Positions 1 through 7,026 of a stretch of DNA of 7,026 nt are shown here, one piece after another; position 1 is the first letter of the stretch; each line of letters starts with the position of its first letter. This stretch comes from Bacteroidota bacterium. Its GTDB lineage: Bacteria; Bacteroidota; Ignavibacteria; Ignavibacteriales; Ignavibacteriaceae. The position numbers and the translations under genes were made by a program. The notes beneath the pieces are model-generated. The model was not told the DNA's origin. It worked only from the letters and a program-made list of their open reading frames with translations, and ran no database searches. The stretch covers positions 1-7,026 of the forward strand of contig JAJYSI010000176.1 in NCBI GenBank assembly GCA_021793635.1, read 5' to 3'.

Positions 1-75
1 CGGAAGCGCATCAGCGATAACAGAGAAAGGAACATGTTGAACAAAGGATTTGATTTTTTTGGCTATATAATTCAT
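1..75 (-). CDS. N-terminal 25 codons of an unidentified protein, running off the left edge
   Basis: An open minus-strand frame starts with ATG at 75-73 and stays open to the window edge, giving 25 residues that begin MNYIAKKIKSFVQHVPFSVI. A GAGG Shine-Dalgarno sequence lies 7 bases upstream of the ATG, which is good support for a real start. The fragment has a basic N-terminus (Lys6, Lys7, Lys9) followed by a mildly hydrophobic stretch. That could be the beginning of a membrane or cytoplasmic protein, but it is too short to assign to a family. It is divergent from the OYE remnant on the plus strand, whose open frame begins only about 20 bases away, so the promoter of this gene must lie within or beside that remnant. 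Function unknown. Confidence 0.6.
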   Translation of the reverse strand, partial: MNYIAKKIKSFVQHVPFSVIADALP

Positions 76-82
76 CTTGTAA

Positions 83-86
83 CCTC
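83..86 (-). promoter_or_regulatory. Ribosome binding site of the left-edge gene
   Basis: The minus strand reads GAGG with 7 bases to the ATG at 75-73. It decides the start of the partial gene at the left edge. It is also the main evidence that this very short fragment is coding. Confidence 0.5.
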
Positions 87-94
87 ATTATTTA

Positions 95-766
95 TTGGTT
101 ACAATTTATAAGAATTTATTGCTATTTACTAAGGAAATGGATTATAAAGATATTAAAGATATTATTGGTCAATTCCGGGAAGCAGCAAAAATAAGTATTG
201 ACGCTGGTTTTGAAATAATTGAATTGCATTTTGCACATGGTTATTTGGTTCACGAATTCTTATCTCCAATATCAAATCATAGGACGGATAACTATGGCAG
301 AAGTCTTGAGAACAGATGTCGTTTTGCAATCGAGATAGTAAAATCTGTCAGAGAAGTCATTCCGGATGCGACACCATTGTTTGTAAGAATTTCAGCAAGT
401 GATTGGGTCGAAGGAGGCTGGGATATTGATCAATCTGTTCAATTAGCAAAGTGGCTAAAAGATATTGTCGTTGATTTAATTGATTGTTCAAGCGGCGGAA
501 ATGTTTCGAATGCTAAAATTCCTGTCGGTCCGGGTTATCAAATTCCATTCTCACAAAGAATTAAAAAAGAAGCAAACATCCTTACAGGAGGAGTTGGATT
601 TATTACAACTGCAGAACAGGCAGAGCAAATAATCAAGACTGACCAGGCGGATTTTGTTTTTCTCGCAAGAGAAATGCTGCGAGATCCATACTGGGCTTTA
701 CATGCGGCTAAGAAATTAAATGTCGAGTTGGATAATTTTCCAAAACAATATTTAAGGGCAAAATAA
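95..766 (+). pseudogene. Old yellow enzyme family NADH:flavin oxidoreductase (YqjM/NamA-like), N-terminally truncated remnant
   Basis: The frame encodes the C-terminal two thirds of an FMN-dependent ene-reductase of the YqjM/NamA class. These are TIM-barrel enzymes that use NAD(P)H to reduce activated C=C bonds. Visible family motifs, numbered from the TTG at 95, are HFAHGYLVHEF with the substrate-binding His45, His48 and Tyr50; LSPISNHRTDNYGRSLENR at 56-74; FVRISASD at 96-103; the LIDCSS strand at 128-133; and the FMN-phosphate region around GGVG 165-168 and ARE 191-193. Recognisable homology begins only near KEM (about base 131). About 130 residues usual for the family are missing, including the first barrel strands and much of the flavin site. 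A stop (TAA 80-82) lies in frame just upstream, and neither TTG 95 nor ATG 137 has a convincing ribosome binding site. The rest of the frame is intact, so the truncation looks recent. It converges on the oxidoreductase gene, with 44 bases between the stops. Family assignment is sure; that it is a non-functional remnant is inferred. Confidence 0.8.
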
Positions 767-810
767 TATTCAAAGCCCGGCGTGTTGTATTGTTTTTATG
801 AGTTATGAAT

Positions 811-1812
811 TTATTCAAAAGGATATTTAAAGCCCCACTCAGCCCTCATTTTATCCATCACTTCCATAATGGCTATTGTTTCATTCAATGGTATAATCTT
901 ACTTTCCAGCCTTCCCTCCCGAATACAACGAGTAACTTCTTCCACCTGATAAATAAATCCATTACTATGATTTTTTTCAATAACCTCAATTGTGTCTTTT
1001 ATATTATTAGTACCCAAATGTTTAAAGATAGTAAAATGCTCTCCTGCCTGAAATTCAGGAAATTCTATAAATCCTTCAGTGCCATAAATCTTTGCCTCGT
1101 TTCTCATTTTCAGATTATAGCTTGTAGATATATTGGCAAAGCATCCTGATGGAAATCGAAACATGTAATTGGAGATTTCATCGACACCAAGGTCACTGAA
1201 ACGCGTCATTGATTTGATTTCAATTGGAAGCTCATCAAGTATATAGCAAACAAAAGAAATGGGATAAATTCCCATATCCAATGTAACTCCGCCTGCCAAT
1301 AACGGATCCTTGAGCCTCTTTTCATAGTCGGGACTGACAAATCCGCCAAAGGAAATATTAAATACTTTTACATTACCTATTTCATGGTTCTTGATTTTAT
1401 TTTTCAATAATTTCAGGCTTGGTAAAAACCTAACCCAAATTGCTTCCATTAAAAAAAGATTCTTTTCACGGGCAATGCGAACAAGTTCACGGGCTTCATT
1501 TGCATTAACGGTAAATGGCTTTTCAACCAGTACATGCTTTCCATGTTCCAAAGCAAGTTTTGCATTCTCGAAATGGAAATTATGAGTAGTGGCAACATAA
1601 ATTACGTCAACTTCCTTGCTGTTTACAATTTCCTTGTAACTATAAGCATTCTCAATCCCATATTTATCCGCAAACATTTTTGCTTTAGACGGTGTTTGGG
1701 ATGCTACTGCGTATAATTGACAGTTTGTAGATATCTTTAAAGCATCAGCCATTTTTCCAGCTATGATTCCTGCGCCTATGATACCCCATTTTATTTTTTG
1801 TGAATTATCCAT
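811..1812 (-). CDS. Gfo/Idh/MocA family NAD(P)-dependent oxidoreductase, dihydrodiol/xylose dehydrogenase-like
   Basis: Predicted cytoplasmic dehydrogenase of 333 residues, the usual family length. The N-terminal Rossmann fold shows WGIIGAGIIA at 9-18. The VEKPF segment at 96-100 holds the conserved Lys98, followed by NANEARELV at 103-111 and MEAIWVRFLP at 122-131. The C-terminal domain carries LDMGIYPI at 178-185, with the Asp179/Tyr183 pair that matches the catalytic region of mammalian dimeric dihydrodiol dehydrogenase. That branch also includes NADP-dependent D-xylose 1-dehydrogenases (fungal XYD1 type). The substrate cannot be read from sequence; a sugar or sugar derivative is inferred from the preceding xylose genes. 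The ATG at 1812 was chosen because family similarity starts a few residues after it. An extension to 1905 would add 31 residues unlike any Rossmann N-terminus. The Shine-Dalgarno is weak (GAAGAAA). The gene lies 163 bp downstream of xylH in the same direction, so it may be the last operon gene or have its own promoter. Confidence 0.88.
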   Translation of the reverse strand: MDNSQKIKWGIIGAGIIAGKMADALKISTNCQLYAVASQTPSKAKMFADKYGIENAYSYKEIVNSKEVDVIYVATTHNFHFENAKLALEHGKHVLVEKPFTVNANEARELVRIAREKNLFLMEAIWVRFLPSLKLLKNKIKNHEIGNVKVFNISFGGFVSPDYEKRLKDPLLAGGVTLDMGIYPISFVCYILDELPIEIKSMTRFSDLGVDEISNYMFRFPSGCFANISTSYNLKMRNEAKIYGTEGFIEFPEFQAGEHFTIFKHLGTNNIKDTIEVIEKNHSNGFIYQVEEVTRCIREGRLESKIIPLNETIAIMEVMDKMRAEWGFKYPFE

Positions 1813-1975
1813 TTTTATAATTGTTTCTTCGATTTTATTTTGAATAATGGATTGAGTATTAATAATAACTTTCAAAAAAGATTTCAATATTAATGAACGA
1901 AACAAATTACTTGAGGTGATTTAATAAATTAAATTACAATCTTCTAAGGATAATCCATTTAATAGCTGCATGATT

Positions 1976-3190
1976 TTATGCTTTTGAGTTTTTACGGCTC
2001 AATTTATATTTAAATTGCTGCAGCCACAGGGGCGGATTTTTAGTCATTATATCGATACCAACTGCAAGCACTAAAACGCTTCCTCTTACAACAAGCTGCA
2101 GCCAGTTATCAAGGCTTGTATAATCCATTCCTTGAATAACCGTAGCCATTACTAGTCCGCCTAAAAAGGTTCCGAAAATTGTCCCTCTACCGCCCATAAG
2201 ACTTGTACCGCCAATAACAGCAGCAGCAATTGCATATAGTTCATAAAACTCTCCGGCATTTTTTGTTGAGCCTTGATTTTGCGCCATCCAAACAACACCC
2301 GCAACTCCAGCAAGCATACCCATTAAAGCAAATACACCGACAATTTTCCTTTCTACTTTTATTCCCGATAACCTTGCCGCCTGCATATTTCCGCCTATGG
2401 CGTAAAGGTAGCGACCGAACCTGGTGTTTTTAGAAATAATAAAGAGAGCGACAAGAACAACGAACATAACAAGAGTTTGATAAGGCAGGCCTTTATATTG
2501 ATTAACCTTTAGAATGAATAGAAGAATTATCATGGAGAAAATTACAATTTTTGAAATCGTCAACCACAAAGGGAGCGTTTCTATATTCAATTTTTTTTTC
2601 TTTGCAGATGTCCAGAGTAAAACCACAGCCATAATAATGCACGCTGCTAAACCGATTATCCATCCGATATTTTGCGGGACATAATCAAAACCGATTCTTA
2701 CTATCCAGCTTTTGTCCGGTACTCTCGGATCGAAGGCGCTTACCTTTTGAGTCATTCCTCTAAAAACAAAGAATCCTCCAAGAGTAACTATAAATGAGGG
2801 AATTTTAAAGTAGGCTGTTAGAAAACCTTGAAAAGCCCCGAGCAATGTTCCGACAAGAATTGCAATGGGCACCGCGATAGAAGCAGAAAGCCCTAAACCG
2901 TAATCAGGATTTATTAAAATTGCAGCCGTGGCAGCACACAAGGCAAGAAGCGAACCTACCGAAAGATCAATATTGCCTGAGACAATAACCAGAGTAGCGC
3001 CCGCGGCAAGTATAGTCCAGCTTACCATATCGCGCGACAGCTTTGCAAAACTTTCACCGCTAAAATAAAAGCTGCCTACCTGCAGTCTGAAGAAGATCCA
3101 CATTACTACAAGGATTATAACCATCGAAAGTAATCTTAAATTTAATTTTAGCGGAACTTTGGAACCATCCAACAAATTAGAATTTTTCAC
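1976..3190 (-). CDS. xylH: D-xylose ABC transporter, permease subunit XylH
   Basis: Integral membrane permease of 404 residues (the E. coli XylH is about 393), which forms the channel for D-xylose with XylG and XylF. About ten or more hydrophobic segments are visible, for example near 20-36, 54-70, 104-125, 175-193, 209-227, 238-253, 283-303, 317-335 and 366-382. Hallmarks of the ribose/xylose permease family (BPD_transp_2) are GNIDLSVGS at 72-80, AYFKIPSFIVTLGGF at 126-140, the cytoplasmic YAIGGNMQAARLSGI at 263-277 that contacts the ATPase, and AVIGGTSLMGGRG at 324-336. The poorly conserved region around 150-235, between the two conserved halves, is also present in E. coli XylH and separates it from shorter RbsC-like permeases. 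The start is GTG at 3190, overlapping the xylG stop in a GTGA arrangement and preceded by GGAG at 8 bases spacing, which implies translational coupling. Identification as xylose-specific rests on the similarity and on xylA, xylF and xylG beside it. Confidence 0.95.
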   Translation of the reverse strand: MKNSNLLDGSKVPLKLNLRLLSMVIILVVMWIFFRLQVGSFYFSGESFAKLSRDMVSWTILAAGATLVIVSGNIDLSVGSLLALCAATAAILINPDYGLGLSASIAVPIAILVGTLLGAFQGFLTAYFKIPSFIVTLGGFFVFRGMTQKVSAFDPRVPDKSWIVRIGFDYVPQNIGWIIGLAACIIMAVVLLWTSAKKKKLNIETLPLWLTISKIVIFSMIILLFILKVNQYKGLPYQTLVMFVVLVALFIISKNTRFGRYLYAIGGNMQAARLSGIKVERKIVGVFALMGMLAGVAGVVWMAQNQGSTKNAGEFYELYAIAAAVIGGTSLMGGRGTIFGTFLGGLVMATVIQGMDYTSLDNWLQLVVRGSVLVLAVGIDIMTKNPPLWLQQFKYKLSRKNSKA

Positions 3191-4698
3191 GCAGCATTCT
3201 CCATAATTTTTTCTTGAGTAATACTACCGCCTTCAAGCTCTGCATTGATTTTCCCTTCTTTCATTACAAGGACTCTGTCGCAGATTCCGATGATTTCCGG
3301 TAGTTCGCTGGAAACTACAATTATTCCAACACCGTTTAACTTTAATTTATTAATCAAATTATAAATTTCAACTTTTGCTCCGACATCAATTCCTCTTGTC
3401 GGCTCATCCAGAAGCAGCACTTTTGGTTGCTTAATTAACCATTTGCCTAATACTGCCTTTTGCTGATTGCCTCCGGAAAGTGTTTCAACTAAAACATTTA
3501 TTGATGATGCACGAATATCAAGCTGGTCAAATAGTTTTTCGCATTTTAATATTTCTTTATTTTCATTTATAAAACCGAATTTGCAAAAATCATTTAAATG
3601 CACAATTGAAATATTTTCTTTAATATTAAGCCCTAATACCAGTCCGGAATTTTTTCTATCCTCCGAAACAAATGCCAATCCGCCGGATATAGTTTGGCGG
3701 GGAGTTTGAAAATTTATCTCTTCCCCTTCAAGCTTTATTTTTCCGCTTGTTCGTAATCCCGGCGGTGCGCCGAATATTGTTGACAATAACTCTGTTCTGC
3801 CGGAACCGATAAGTCCGGCAATGCCGAGGGTCTCTCCTTTTCTCAATTTAAATGATATATCGCTTAAAATATTTTTGGATTCGATCTGGGGGTGCTTGAC
3901 ATTTATGTTCTCAACTTCGAATAAAACTTCCCCAATTTCAGACTGAACTTTAGGAAACATATCCGACAACTCTCTACCGACCATAGCATTTATCAGAGAT
4001 TGACGATTCCAGTTTGAACTTAAGTCTGTTTTTACCGTTTGCCCGTCTCTTAATACAGTTATTCTGTTTGAAATTTCAAAGACTTCCTCAATCTTATGAG
4101 AAATATAAATTATTGATTTACCTTTTGCAGAAAGCTCTTTGAGAAGTTTAAGAAGATGTGCCGTTTCATTCTCTGTTAACGCCGCAGTAGGTTCATCGAG
4201 GACCAGAATACTGCTTTCTTTTTTAAGGGCTTTAGCTATTTCGACAAGCTGCTGTTTGCCAATTCCGAGCTCAGCTATTTCCATCCGAACGTCGATATCA
4301 AGCTGAAGATTATCGATTAGCTTTTGAGCTTCGCTTACCATTAAGCTATAGTTCACAAATCTGAATTTACATATTTCATCGCCCAGAAAAATATTTTCAG
4401 CAACGCTAAGATTATTAGCCAGCGTCAGTTCCTGGTGAATTATCGCGATGCCTGCCTTTTCGGAATCTTTTGTTGAATTGAATTCAACTTTTTTTCCATT
4501 CAGCGTTAATGATCCCGAGAAAGAATGGTGAGGATAAACGCCGCTAAGGATTTTCATCAATGTTGATTTACCAGCACCGTTTTCGCCGACAAGGGCATGG
4601 ATTTCTCCTTTTAAAACATCGAATGAAACTTTATCTAGAGCACGGACACCGGGAAAATCCTTGACGATATCCTGCATTATTAAAATCGGTTCAGTCAT
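3187..4698 (-). CDS. xylG: D-xylose ABC transporter, tandem ATP-binding subunit XylG
   Basis: Cytoplasmic ATPase of 503 residues that powers xylose import through XylH. It contains two nucleotide-binding domains in tandem, as in XylG, RbsA and MglA. Domain 1 has Walker A GENGAGKST at 38-46, the Q-loop Gln89, a signature ELGIGKQQ at 143-150, Walker B ILVLDEPT at 164-171 and the H-loop His201. Domain 2 has the degenerate P-loop GLIGSGRTE at 295-303 lacking the usual lysine, signature LSGGNQQ at 407-413, Walker B VLLLDEPTRGID at 427-438, and SSELPE at 463-468 where the H-loop histidine would be. This asymmetry is normal for sugar importers of this class. The segment GVYPH at 53-57 recalls XylG specifically. 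ATG at 4698 is preferred: it begins 4-5 residues before the conserved domain, leaving 23 bases after the xylF stop. A GTG at 4737 would add 13 unremarkable residues and overlap xylF. No clear Shine-Dalgarno precedes either start. Confidence 0.95.
   Translation of the reverse strand: MTEPILIMQDIVKDFPGVRALDKVSFDVLKGEIHALVGENGAGKSTLMKILSGVYPHHSFSGSLTLNGKKVEFNSTKDSEKAGIAIIHQELTLANNLSVAENIFLGDEICKFRFVNYSLMVSEAQKLIDNLQLDIDVRMEIAELGIGKQQLVEIAKALKKESSILVLDEPTAALTENETAHLLKLLKELSAKGKSIIYISHKIEEVFEISNRITVLRDGQTVKTDLSSNWNRQSLINAMVGRELSDMFPKVQSEIGEVLFEVENINVKHPQIESKNILSDISFKLRKGETLGIAGLIGSGRTELLSTIFGAPPGLRTSGKIKLEGEEINFQTPRQTISGGLAFVSEDRKNSGLVLGLNIKENISIVHLNDFCKFGFINENKEILKCEKLFDQLDIRASSINVLVETLSGGNQQKAVLGKWLIKQPKVLLLDEPTRGIDVGAKVEIYNLINKLKLNGVGIIVVSSELPEIIGICDRVLVMKEGKINAELEGGSITQEKIMENAA
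3199..3202 (-). promoter_or_regulatory. Ribosome binding site of xylH within the end of xylG
   Basis: The minus strand reads GGAG, 8 bases before the GTG at 3190. It lies inside the last codons of xylG and fixes the non-ATG start of xylH. With the 4-base stop/start overlap it suggests that ribosomes finishing xylG restart on xylH, keeping the ATPase and permease in balance. Confidence 0.6.
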
Positions 4699-4721
4699 AT
4701 TTTTTTCACAGGAATTAATAA

Positions 4722-5816
4722 TTATAGTTTCGGCCACTGAGCTTTGGGAACATTAGTATAAACCCTATCCAACGTCTGCCATCCGTCTTTAACTACTGTT
4801 TGATACATATTATCTTTAGTAACAAATACCGGATCAAGTAAAATGGTCGGAACCTTCTTAAAACCGTTATCTATATAGTTAACTTTGAAACCAAGGTTTT
4901 TAATTATGTCTTCGGGTTTTTCCTTTTTCGCAAGATGGAATGCAATCTCTGCGGAAACAGTCGCAAGTTGTCTTACCGGTTTGTAAACTGTAACCGTTTG
5001 AGTACCCTCTACAATTCTTTGACATGCGGAAAGCTCAGCATCCTGTCCGGAGACAGCAACCTTGCCGGCTTCATGTTCCGCCATTAACGCTGCGACCACC
5101 CCGCCTGCTGTTGCATCATTTGAAGCAATAATAGCGTCAACTTTTTTACCTTGGGCTTTAAACTTTGTAAGTAGATTGCTTATCTTTCTTCTTGCTTCAT
5201 CCCGATCCCAATTATCAAGAAACGGATCGGCGAGAATATTAATTTTTTTACCGGTTTTCTTTTCATATTCAGTAATAGCTCTCATCTGACCTGCTCTCAC
5301 CAATTTTGCATTATTATCGGAAGCAGCTCCGCCCAGAAGTATATAATTTCCAGTGGGAACTTTTTCGAGGATACCTTTTGCCTGAAGGTATCCTACCTTT
5401 TCATTGTCAAATGTAATAGAAACATCAACATCGCTGTTAAGAATTAATCTATCGTAAGCAATAACAGGAACATTTTTTTCATGCGCGCTTCTGATGATTC
5501 TTCCGGCAGTTTTTAGATTTTGAGAAATAACAACAAGAACATTTGCACCTTGTGTCAGAAAATCATCTGCCTGCTTATTCTGCCTATCTTGATCTCCATC
5601 TGCAACTGCTCTTAAGACCTGCATGCCGAGAGAATCCGATTTATTTGTAAAGAAATCCGCATCGCGCTTCCACCTGTCAAGGTCATAAGTATCCATTAAA
5701 AGTCCAACCTTTATACCGCCTGGATCCAAGTTTTTCTTTTTCCCACATCCGGAAAAGGACATTAGTAAAATTAATCCGCTAAATAATACGCATGATAGGA
5801 TACTAATTTTTTTCAT
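4722..5816 (-). CDS. xylF: D-xylose-binding lipoprotein XylF
   Basis: Substrate-binding subunit of the xylose ABC importer, 364 residues. A lysine-start signal peptide and hydrophobic core (about residues 5-20) end in FSGC, a lipobox that predicts cleavage before Cys24, lipidation and membrane anchoring. The mature part is a periplasmic-binding-protein fold that aligns throughout with E. coli XylF: DLDRW at 45-49, YDR at 121-123, TFDNEKVGYLQAK at 135-147, SDNNAKLVRAGQM at 166-178, ASNDATAGG at 231-239, VSGQDAE at 255-261 and TVYKP at 276-280. The arginine, aspartate, asparagine and lysine residues in these motifs line the sugar pocket in the family. The ATG at 5816 is chosen because GGAG lies 9 bases upstream; a TTG at 5831 sits beside that Shine-Dalgarno and cannot use it. 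The gene is 51 bp downstream of xylA and 23 bp upstream of xylG. Xylose specificity is strongly supported by sequence and neighbours. Confidence 0.95.
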   Translation of the reverse strand: MKKISILSCVLFSGLILLMSFSGCGKKKNLDPGGIKVGLLMDTYDLDRWKRDADFFTNKSDSLGMQVLRAVADGDQDRQNKQADDFLTQGANVLVVISQNLKTAGRIIRSAHEKNVPVIAYDRLILNSDVDVSITFDNEKVGYLQAKGILEKVPTGNYILLGGAASDNNAKLVRAGQMRAITEYEKKTGKKINILADPFLDNWDRDEARRKISNLLTKFKAQGKKVDAIIASNDATAGGVVAALMAEHEAGKVAVSGQDAELSACQRIVEGTQTVTVYKPVRQLATVSAEIAFHLAKKEKPEDIIKNLGFKVNYIDNGFKKVPTILLDPVFVTKDNMYQTVVKDGWQTLDRVYTNVPKAQWPKL

Positions 5817-5825
5817 TTCTAATTT

Positions 5826-5829
5826 CTCC
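5826..5829 (-). promoter_or_regulatory. Ribosome binding site of xylF
   Basis: The minus strand reads GGAG, 9 bases before the ATG at 5816. It selects this ATG over the in-frame TTG at 5831. It lies in the 51-bp xylA-xylF spacer (5817-5867), in which no terminator hairpin or convincing promoter could be seen. Confidence 0.6.
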
Positions 5830-5867
5830 AATGAATTTCCAAATCTTTATTATATTTCAATTAAAAA

Positions 5868-7026
5868 TTAAATCATTTGATTGAGAATTGCTTCATATAA
5901 TTCCTGTTTACCGCTTATTTGCAATGGTTCGCCGGTTTTTTCAGCATGCATTCTTAGATCATTCAAAGACATTTTGCCTTTTTCAAAGTCGGCTCCTGCA
6001 CCTTTATCAAAAGAAGAGTATCTATTATTTCTTAGCTTCCGGTAATCAGATTCATTTAACACTTTATCAGCAATGATCAAAACACGGGCAAAAGTATCCA
6101 TACCGGAAATATGAGCGATGAAAATATCTTCCGGATCAGTCGAGTTTCTTCTTGTTTTTGCATCAAAGTTTATTCCGCCGTTCTTAAATCCTCCAGCTTG
6201 AAGAATAACAAGCATCGCTTCGACAGTTTCATAAATATTAACCGGAAACTGATCGGTGTCCCATCCGTTCTGATAATCGCCGCGGTTTGCATCAATGCTG
6301 CCAAGTAAGCCGGAATCTGCAGCGGCTTGCAGCTCATGCTGGAAAGTATGACCGGCAAGCGTAGCATGGTTTACTTCAATATTAAGTTTAAAGTCATTTT
6401 CCAGACCGTGTTTATTCAGAAAACCGATAACTGTTTCCGTATCAAAATCATATTGATGTTTAGTCGGCTCCATAGGTTTCGGTTCAATTAAGAATGTTCC
6501 CTTGAATCCCTTGTTCCTAGCATAGTCGCGCGCCATCTTTAAGAAAGTCGCAAGATGTTCTTTCTCTCTTTTCATATTGGTATTAAGCAGCGAGAAGTAA
6601 CCTTCGCGGCCGCCCCAGAAAACATAATTTTCACCGCCGAGTTCAATCGTTGCATCAATAGCACGTTTAACTTGAGTACCGGCGTATGCGATTACATTAA
6701 AATCGGGATTTGTGGCGGCGCCGTTCATATAGCGGGGATTAGAAAAAAGATTAGATGTTCCCCAAAGTAATTTTACGCCTGAAGCCGCTTGTTTTTCCTT
6801 TGCATATTCAACCATAATATTTATACGCTTATCGGATTCAGCAATTGACGAACCTTCATCGATAATATCGAAATCATGGAAACAATAAAACGGAGTACTG
6901 ATTTTTGTAATGAATTCAAACGCCGCATCCATTTTTGCTTTTGCTTTTTTTACAGAATCATCAGGGTTGTTCCACTGATAATTTTTTGTTCCCGGTCCAA
7001 ATGGATCGCCACCGGTATTGCAGAAC
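5868..7026 (-). CDS. xylA: Xylose isomerase XylA, 5' end beyond the right edge
   Basis: Cytoplasmic metal-dependent isomerase converting D-xylose to D-xylulose. The frame continues upstream of the internal ATG at 6932 to the edge; the added residues ([14 protein letters not shown] and following) are typical XylA sequence, so 6932 is not the start. The visible 385 residues lack roughly 50 at the N-terminus of a normal ~440-residue class II enzyme. Numbering from the first complete codon, active-site residues are His50 and Asp53 (FHDFD), Glu181 and Lys183 (IEPKP), Glu217 and His220 (EVNH), Asp245 (IDANRGD), Asp256 and Asp258 (WDTD) and Asp288 (NFDAK). At a constant offset of 51 these match E. 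coli His101, Asp104, Glu232, Lys234, Glu268, His271, Asp296, Asp307, Asp309 and Asp339. Nothing is missing from the active site or metal sites, so the enzyme should be functional. It is the first visible gene of the xylAFGH order; the operon promoter and any xylR or xylB would lie further right, outside the window. Confidence 0.97.
   Translation of the reverse strand, partial: FCNTGGDPFGPGTKNYQWNNPDDSVKKAKAKMDAAFEFITKISTPFYCFHDFDIIDEGSSIAESDKRINIMVEYAKEKQAASGVKLLWGTSNLFSNPRYMNGAATNPDFNVIAYAGTQVKRAIDATIELGGENYVFWGGREGYFSLLNTNMKREKEHLATFLKMARDYARNKGFKGTFLIEPKPMEPTKHQYDFDTETVIGFLNKHGLENDFKLNIEVNHATLAGHTFQHELQAAADSGLLGSIDANRGDYQNGWDTDQFPVNIYETVEAMLVILQAGGFKNGGINFDAKTRRNSTDPEDIFIAHISGMDTFARVLIIADKVLNESDYRKLRNNRYSSFDKGAGADFEKGKMSLNDLRMHAEKTGEPLQISGKQELYEAILNQMI

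Noticed and set aside
742..796. Inverted repeat AAAACAATA (742-750) / TATTGTTTT (788-796) spanning the end of the OYE remnant and the convergent gap, with an inner GGGC/GCCC pair, considered as a terminator.
   Set aside because: The outer arms are AT-only apart from one C/G pair, the loop is 37 bases, and the inner stem has only 4 pairs. Such a structure is weak and expected by chance in AT-rich DNA. No compact GC stem followed by a T run was found in the 44-bp gap.
805..1149. Plus-strand open frame of 114 codons opposite the oxidoreductase gene, and similar shorter frames opposite xylA, xylF, xylG and xylH.
   Set aside because: They lie antisense to clearly coding genes, show no family resemblance, and lack credible ribosome binding sites.
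1859..1887. Minus-strand TTGAAA (1882-1887) and TATTAA (1859-1864) with 17-base spacing, considered as a promoter for the oxidoreductase.
   Set aside because: The -10 matches the consensus at only four of six positions and the region is strongly AT-rich, so a chance match is likely; no TAnnTTTG element typical of Bacteroidota was found there either.
1813..1905. 31-residue N-terminal extension of the oxidoreductase starting near 1905.
   Set aside because: The extension has no Rossmann similarity or plausible signal function, and the family's N-terminus begins just after the ATG at 1812.
1919..1934. All-A/T palindrome ATTTAATAAATTAAAT between xylH and the oxidoreductase, considered as a terminator or operator.
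   Set aside because: It contains no G or C, would form only a very weak hairpin, and such palindromes are common in AT-rich spacers.
3187..4698. Degenerate P-loop (GSGRTE) and missing H-loop histidine in the second domain of XylG as possible inactivation.
   Set aside because: The same departures occur in functional tandem sugar ATPases such as RbsA and MglA; this is a family trait.

Overview
The window is dominated by a D-xylose uptake and isomerisation cluster on the minus strand. Read in its own direction (right to left), it runs xylA (xylose isomerase, 5' end beyond the right edge), xylF (substrate-binding lipoprotein), xylG (double-domain ATPase) and xylH (membrane permease). A Gfo/Idh/MocA-family oxidoreductase follows 163 bp further on in the same orientation. 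At the left edge, a plus-strand remnant of an old yellow enzyme (OYE) gene points toward the oxidoreductase, and the first codons of an unrelated minus-strand gene run off the edge.

The operon logic is clear. XylF captures xylose outside the cytoplasmic membrane, XylH and XylG import it using ATP, and XylA converts it to D-xylulose. xylA, xylF, xylG and xylH are tightly packed: 51 bp between xylA and xylF, about 23 bp between xylF and xylG, and a 4-base stop/start overlap between xylG and xylH. They are therefore very probably co-transcribed from a promoter upstream of xylA, outside the window. No xylulokinase (xylB) and no xylose regulator (xylR) is present here. The last gene resembles the dihydrodiol dehydrogenase / NADP-dependent xylose dehydrogenase branch of the Gfo/Idh/MocA family. 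A sugar-oxidising role is plausible in this context but is not shown by the sequence.

The DNA is AT-rich. XylF carries a lipoprotein signal instead of the cleaved Sec signal of the proteobacterial protein, and Shine-Dalgarno sequences are present before only some genes. This fits a diderm of the Bacteroidota/Ignavibacteriota type, but a low-GC Gram-positive is not excluded. No RNA genes, insertion sequences, CRISPR arrays or integrase genes were seen, and there is no gene-free stretch over 300 bases.

Overall this is a recognisable xylose locus, not an undescribed system. The points most worth a second look are the appended oxidoreductase, the half-deleted OYE gene next to a new gene start, and the lipoprotein form of XylF.
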